64,000 nt of DNA from Tiliqua scincoides (Eukaryota > Chordata > Lepidosauria > Squamata > Scincidae), in the NCBI RefSeq assembly GCF_035046505.1, contig NC_089823.1, positions 4,208,767 through 4,272,766 on the forward strand. Reading direction: 5' to 3'. Positions 59,885 through 64,000 of the stretch are shown in pieces; the stretch's first letter is position 1; each line of letters opens with the position of its first letter. Position numbers and translations under genes: made by a program. The notes beneath the pieces are model-generated. The model saw only the letters and a program-made list of their open reading frames with translations, ran no database searches and was not told the origin of the DNA.

Positions 59885-61109
59885 CTGAAATGAAGAAACA
59901 CAAGGTTGCTTTGAAATTGGTATTTGAATACTGAGCAGAGGAAGAAGTGCTACCTTGGCATAGCATGCAGTGAAGAGTGCTACTGAAGCATCTGCCTTGG
60001 GACCTAAAAGTGGACATGTCATTGCCATGGTAATGATGCTCTTGGAGCAAGCAATGATAACAGTGTCAAGAGCCACTTACATAACAACTTGAAGCGTGCA
60101 ATTCAAAGACGTGGTGGGTGTGTTACTTAGGTGACGCATACATGTTCAAGCAAATGTACTCAAGCTTGTGTGTGTGATGGAAAGCTTGTGTGTTAAGTGG
60201 CCTAATATGAATAGCTGTACTACTATTGCAACTTACATAAAGTGGAACTGAATATTATCTCTTTCTTACTGAGAGCAACGATTATGTTAATCAGAATATA
60301 CCTCTTGCATATCATGTTTTATTTATTTATTTATTTATTTGTAGAATTTATATCCTGTCTTTCCACTCCAGAAAGGAGCACTCAAGGCTTAAGTGTTTTT
60401 CTCTAAACGTGTGTGTGTGTGTGTACGTGTACGTGTACGTGTACACCTTCCACCAAAGGGTAGCACTTCTTCTGATAGCATGGATTACAACCCATGATAG
60501 TGTTTGCTACAATAAGTAACATTTACATATTTAAATAAAAATATTGAAAGCTGCCACAGGTCTCTCTTGTTGCTGCAACAGACCAAGCACAGCTAACTCC
60601 TCTTGAACTGCTGAAGTAATTATTTTCTTAGGGCCAAACCTTCCTTTCCGGAATTGGAGAGATGGAAATCTCCAAAGCAGAAGAACTGAAGTACAGTACT
60701 AACATCTATTGCCAAGGATGTTGGGTGGGAAGTTTAGTCAATCTGGTTCACTATTAAGAGAATCATTTCCTAACTGCAGGCCACTGATGTGGCTCCAGAA
60801 CATCCTGAAGCAAGTATGAACACAGTATTGTCTCTGAAGATCTTTGGAGCAGAGAAGATCTAAAGAAGAGATCTGTAGGAAGCTGTTGTACATAACAAAG
60901 ATTGATATCTAATCTTGCTTCCTAGTGTTTCTTAGACATAGACTTGACTTAGTTTGGTCCAGTTTATCCTGATGAAAGTAAAAGTGACTTACCCAGGCAT
61001 GGTGCTATCCAATACACCAGCACATAATTCCAGAATTTGTCCAGGAAACAGCTTGTATGCAGGGACAAAGCCAGAGCTGGGTTAAATATTGCTCCTGTGA
61101 GATGCCCTC
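59823..61109 (-). CDS. AQP11: AQP11, last two coding exons
   Basis: Aquaporin-11, an unusual aquaporin of the endoplasmic reticulum membrane. Read on the - strand, 61109-60993 (117 nt, borders ttttcacag and gtaagt) encodes GHLTGAIFNPALALSLH, then FWNYVLVYWIAPCL. It contains the second NPA pore motif and the start of the sixth membrane helix. The exon at 59884-59823 continues GSVLVVVLWDDVLPLMRARV and stop. Phases agree. The order RSF1, CLNS1A, AQP11, with AQP11 on the opposite strand, matches mammals. Exon 1, with the first pore motif, must lie beyond 64000. The last exon is less similar to the human end, so its exact frame is less certain than the NPA exon. Confidence 0.87.
59885..60992. other. 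AQP11 intron
   Basis: It holds a LINE/SINE tail (TTTATTTATTTATTTATTTG, 60319-60390) and a GT/GTAC simple repeat (60408-60442). No further exon was seen. Confidence 0.5.
60993..61109 (-). CDS. AQP11: AQP11 exon with second NPA motif
   Basis: The 117-nt exon has TGAIFNPALALSLH, almost identical to the human protein as I recall it, and a hydrophobic VLVYWIAPCL helix segment. Both splice borders are canonical on the - strand. Confidence 0.92.
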
Positions 61110-61308
61110 CTGTGAAAAGAGAAAACACGTACACACTGTTCCCCTTTCAGGTTTCTTGAAACTTGTTATTCATTTAATTTTTAAAATCAATATAGTATTA
61201 GTTGTTAATACAGGATATCTTATGGTTGCCATTCCAGTATTATATACTGTTACTACTAATTTGCTAATAAATTAATCACTCAGCAAGTTTGCCATTCTGC
61301 ACTCAAGC

Positions 61309-61461
61309 CAGTGGTGTTGCTAGAGGTGGTGCAGAGCACTAAGTTTTGCAGGAAGCCTTGCCGCAGTGTGCCAGCAGCTCCAAAAGGGAAGGGGCCGTTT
61401 GCACTGTGCTGAGGTTCCCTGCAAAACTTAGTGCTTTACACCCCTTCTAGCTATGCCACTG
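61309..61461. mobile_element. Fold-back element, CAGTGGTGTAGCTAG family, copy 2
   Basis: Starts CAGTGGTGTTGCTAGAGG and ends with the inverted CTAGCTATGCCACTG. The flanks ACTCAAGC / AATCTAGC share 6 of 8 bases. The inner arms CACTAAGTTTTGCAGG and CCTGCAAAACTTAGTG are exact inverts. Confidence 0.8.
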
Positions 61462-62157
61462 AATCTAGCACAATATTGTCTGTTCTTTCTAGGATCTTAA
61501 GAAGGTGCCTTACCAGCCTTGCTTCCCAACAGCCGGAAGGTATTAAGGATAAAACCTGGAACCTTCCATGTGACAAAACATATTATCTGCCATAGGACCT
61601 CTCTCAGTGGTGGCTGCATTTTTGGTCAAGTCTGCCACATGTTAAGACTGAAGCGTGAGTGCAAGGCTCTATATATGTTGTGCCACATCTGCAGCCTCTA
61701 CTATACTTTAGAGTGCTTTTACTTTTTGTCTGCTGAGCTGGAAAGCAGGCTGGAGAAGCAGGGAGGAGTGTGTGCACCTGATCTTGCATGCCACAAACCC
61801 ACACCCTGAACTGGCCACTCTTCCTCAAACACAGAATACTTGTTTGTGCAGGGACATTCACATTCATTCCACTCAGTTTTATAACAAATGGGTAGGTCAG
61901 TAAACCAGGTTCCCACCATAAATGTGCCTAATTTGGTTTTGTAGTGATGCTATGGATGTCTTATGAGACAAGTTTCAGTATCTTATTTCTTTAGTGTTTT
62001 TTCTTTTTTTTTCTGGTTGGTACTGAGTCAAAACATTGGTGGTGGGGTTACATCTCCTGAATTAAATTGCTGCTGCAAAAACCTAAACCAGTACATCAGG
62101 ATCAACTCAATCCATGTACTTGCAGTGTGAAGGAGTGTGAAACAACACTGTCTATGA
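61462..62157. other. AQP11 intron, no feature recognised
   Basis: No gene or named repeat was seen. Confidence 0.35.
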
Positions 62158-62701
62158 CAGGGGTGCTCACACTTTTTTGGCTCGAGAGCTACTTTGAAAC
62201 CCAGCAAGGCCCGGAGATCTACCAGTTTTTTTACCATGTTCACGCCATCATAACTTATAACATTTATGTGTACAATGTATGTTGGTGTACCTTGCATAAC
62301 CGCATGAGCCAATATTGCCCAACACAACATAATTAACTATAAACATTTTTGTGATTACTTGAGTTTACTTTGATGACTTGCACTGAAGTGAATCAGCCAA
62401 GGATGCATAGTCCAGACAGTAGCTGCTGACAGCCAGCCTCAAGCACACTTCCAAATGTTCATCAGTCATGGTGGAACTTAATGATCTTCATGTAGGAAAA
62501 GGCTGACTCACATAAATAAGTGGAGCCCTTCCTGCCTCAGGTGCTCTTATATCACTGAGGGCCCTATTGCCTTCAAGTGGCTGCAGCTGTGCAGCACACT
62601 CTGCTGGATGCCCAGGCCTTACCCTTAAAGGGGCCACTGCTGACACCACATCTACCTCCTCACCAGATCTTCCTCGATTCCAATACAAGTGGGGGGGGGA
62701 G

Positions 62702-63008
62702 CAGATCTCTATACAGACCAGTGCAAAAACAGGGGAAAGGTGTGGGGGAGGGAAGATCTTTATATAGACATCACAGCAAGACCAGTGCAAAACCCCTTGC
62801 ACACAGAACCAACAGATGGAAGTTGGGGGGGGGGGACAGATCTCTATACAGACCAGTGCAAAAACAGGGGAAAGGTGTGGGGGAGGGAAGATCTCTATAT
62901 AGACATCACAGCAAGACCAGTGCAAAACCCCTTGCACACAGAACCAACAGATGGAAGTTGGGGGGGGGGGCAGATCTCCATACATACCAGTGCAAAAACA
63001 GGGGAAAG
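62702..63008. repeat. 135-bp tandem array inside the hAT element
   Basis: 2.3 copies of a unit of about 135 bp, each starting CAGATCTC(T/C)ATAC (62702, 62837, 62971) and closing with a run of 9-11 G. The first two copies differ at only a few positions. Confidence 0.9.
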
Positions 63009-63290
63009 GTAAGTCAGCCCCAGTAGAGTCAACGGGGCTCACTCCCAGGGATGCGTGGACAGGAGAGAAGCTTGCCAGCAGCTCCTCTCCCAGGGAGGAG
63101 CCTGCCAGGGGCTCCCTCCCTGGGCTCACTCCCTGGGCTCACAAGCCTGCCAAGGGCTCACTCCCAGGGATGTGTGGACTGGAGAGAAGCCTGCGAGCGG
63201 CTCCTCTCCAGGTCTACTCACAAGTCAGCCCCAGTAGAGTCAAAGGGGCTCACTCCCAGGAATGCGTGGACGGGAGAGAAGCCTGCGATC
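63009..63290. repeat. Second tandem array inside the hAT element
   Basis: A longer period with AAGTCAGCCCCAGTAGAGTC at 63009 and about 63222, and inner repeats of GGGCTCACTCCCAGG and GGAGAGAAGC(C/T)TGC. The GGGGCTCACTCCCAGG text resembles the CAATCCTA-family core. Confidence 0.8.
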
Positions 63291-63950
63291 AACTCATTTT
63301 GCCTTGCAATCGACCAGTCGATTGCGATCGATGTATTGAGCACCCCTGGTCTATGACTATTGAGTCTATAAAATGCTCTAGTGATACTGTGAGCCTAAAA
63401 TTAACAAGGTGTCACCTCAGAGGCATATAAGGAAGGCTAGCCGATAAAGTGCTGCTACTGGACCCAATGTCCAATCCTGGCTGTGAAACTGCTGTTAGAG
63501 CTATAGATTTACAGGCACACTATGCCTGACAGCAGGAGATCCATGATCAGGTATCCCACTTGTTAAAGGGCTAAATGCAGCCACAAACGTTGGCTGGAGT
63601 CATGGCACTTTGAGACCAGCTTTAAAAAACAACAAAACTTTCCCTCCTATTAATTTCTCAGTCTGAACTTGGGTGGATTACTTTTTCTTTAATGTACACA
63701 TTTATGTACTCCCACATCCCTAGACATTGGACAGTGTTCTGGGTTCCACTGACCCTGGTTGGCAAGGTAGAAGTTTAAGACCACCCTGCTCCAATTCAGT
63801 GAAATTAATCTGACTTCCATAGTGATCATGTCTTGTGAAAGTGTGCCTTCTGAAAAGGCTCCCAGCCCTAATGCTAAAGCCCTAATGCTTGATTGAACAG
63901 TTAGCAGCTGATGCTTACTTGCACTACATAATGCTTCCTTTTTGTAGTAG

Positions 63951-64000
63951 GCTGCAATTCTACATACACTTTCCTGGGAGTAAGCCACATTGAATACAGT
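63951..64000. mobile_element. CAATCCTA-family element, cut by window end
   Basis: GGCTGCAATTCTACATACAC, TTTCCTGGGAGTAAGCC and CATTGAA follow the element at 6851-6930 read from its other end. Confidence 0.55.

Larger units (their letters stand above)
62158..63348 (-). mobile_element. hAT/Charlie-like element with internal tandem arrays
   Basis: A complete 1,191-bp element: ends CAGGGGTGCTCA and TGAGCACCCCTG are inverted repeats, and the 8-bp duplication GTCTATGA flanks it at 62150-62157 and 63349-63356. On the - strand at about 62390-62510, ESAFSYMKIIKFHH and then TDEHLEVCLRLAVSSY, in another frame, resemble the dimerisation end of hAT transposases, so it derives from an autonomous Charlie-type element but codes for nothing now. 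Two tandem arrays fill the right half. Confidence 0.9.

Noticed and set aside
62702-63008. Regular direct repeats that could suggest a CRISPR array
   Set aside because: The unit is 135 bp with no unique spacers, lies in a hAT element and the genome is eukaryotic.
62577-63026. Open frames over the 135-bp array
   Set aside because: They only repeat the translated array unit and have no start, splice or conservation support.

Overview
The window is nuclear DNA from a vertebrate, most likely a squamate reptile. The coding exons are split by introns with GT-AG borders. The introns are full of repeats typical of lizards: CR1 and L2 LINEs, MIR-like SINEs, hAT and Tigger-type DNA elements, an RTE-type LINE, DIRS relics and one endogenous retrovirus. 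The species call is an inference from repeat content and was not tested by a search.

Three host genes can be read, in the order known from other amniotes (RSF1, CLNS1A, AQP11). On the + strand, 6414-33122 carries the last ten coding exons of RSF1, about 604 codons, including the complete PHD finger and the conserved C-terminus. A long, repeat-poor stretch to about 42055 looks like its 3' UTR. From 44319 to 55414 the + strand carries all six coding exons of CLNS1A (pICln), behind a CpG-rich promoter, with a probable non-coding last exon at 57129-57695. On the - strand, 59823-61109 holds the last two coding exons of AQP11, which meets CLNS1A tail to tail. The first AQP11 exon should lie beyond base 64000. 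RSF1 is a chromatin-remodelling subunit, pICln a spliceosome-assembly chaperone and AQP11 an intracellular aquaporin. They are neighbours and not a pathway.

Layout: 1-6413 is RSF1 intron with a broken DIRS-like element. 6618-32553 is RSF1 introns with Tigger-like elements, at least four CR1 pieces and a 7.8-kb endogenous retrovirus (23251-31085) that carries a SINE, which in turn carries an RTE-like LINE with a long open frame. 33123-42055 is the RSF1 3' UTR. 42056-44160 is the intergenic stretch with small hAT-type elements. 44160-57695 is CLNS1A with many intronic repeats. 57696-64000 is the convergent interval and AQP11 introns, with a complete hAT element (62158-63348) flanked by a perfect 8-bp target duplication.

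No new host system is claimed. The most interesting signals are a pair of CR1 copies that share a 75-bp tail with a perfect stem-loop just beyond the usual CR1 3' end, the nested LINE-in-SINE-in-retrovirus block ending 85 bp before an RSF1 exon, and a hAT element filled with two tandem arrays.
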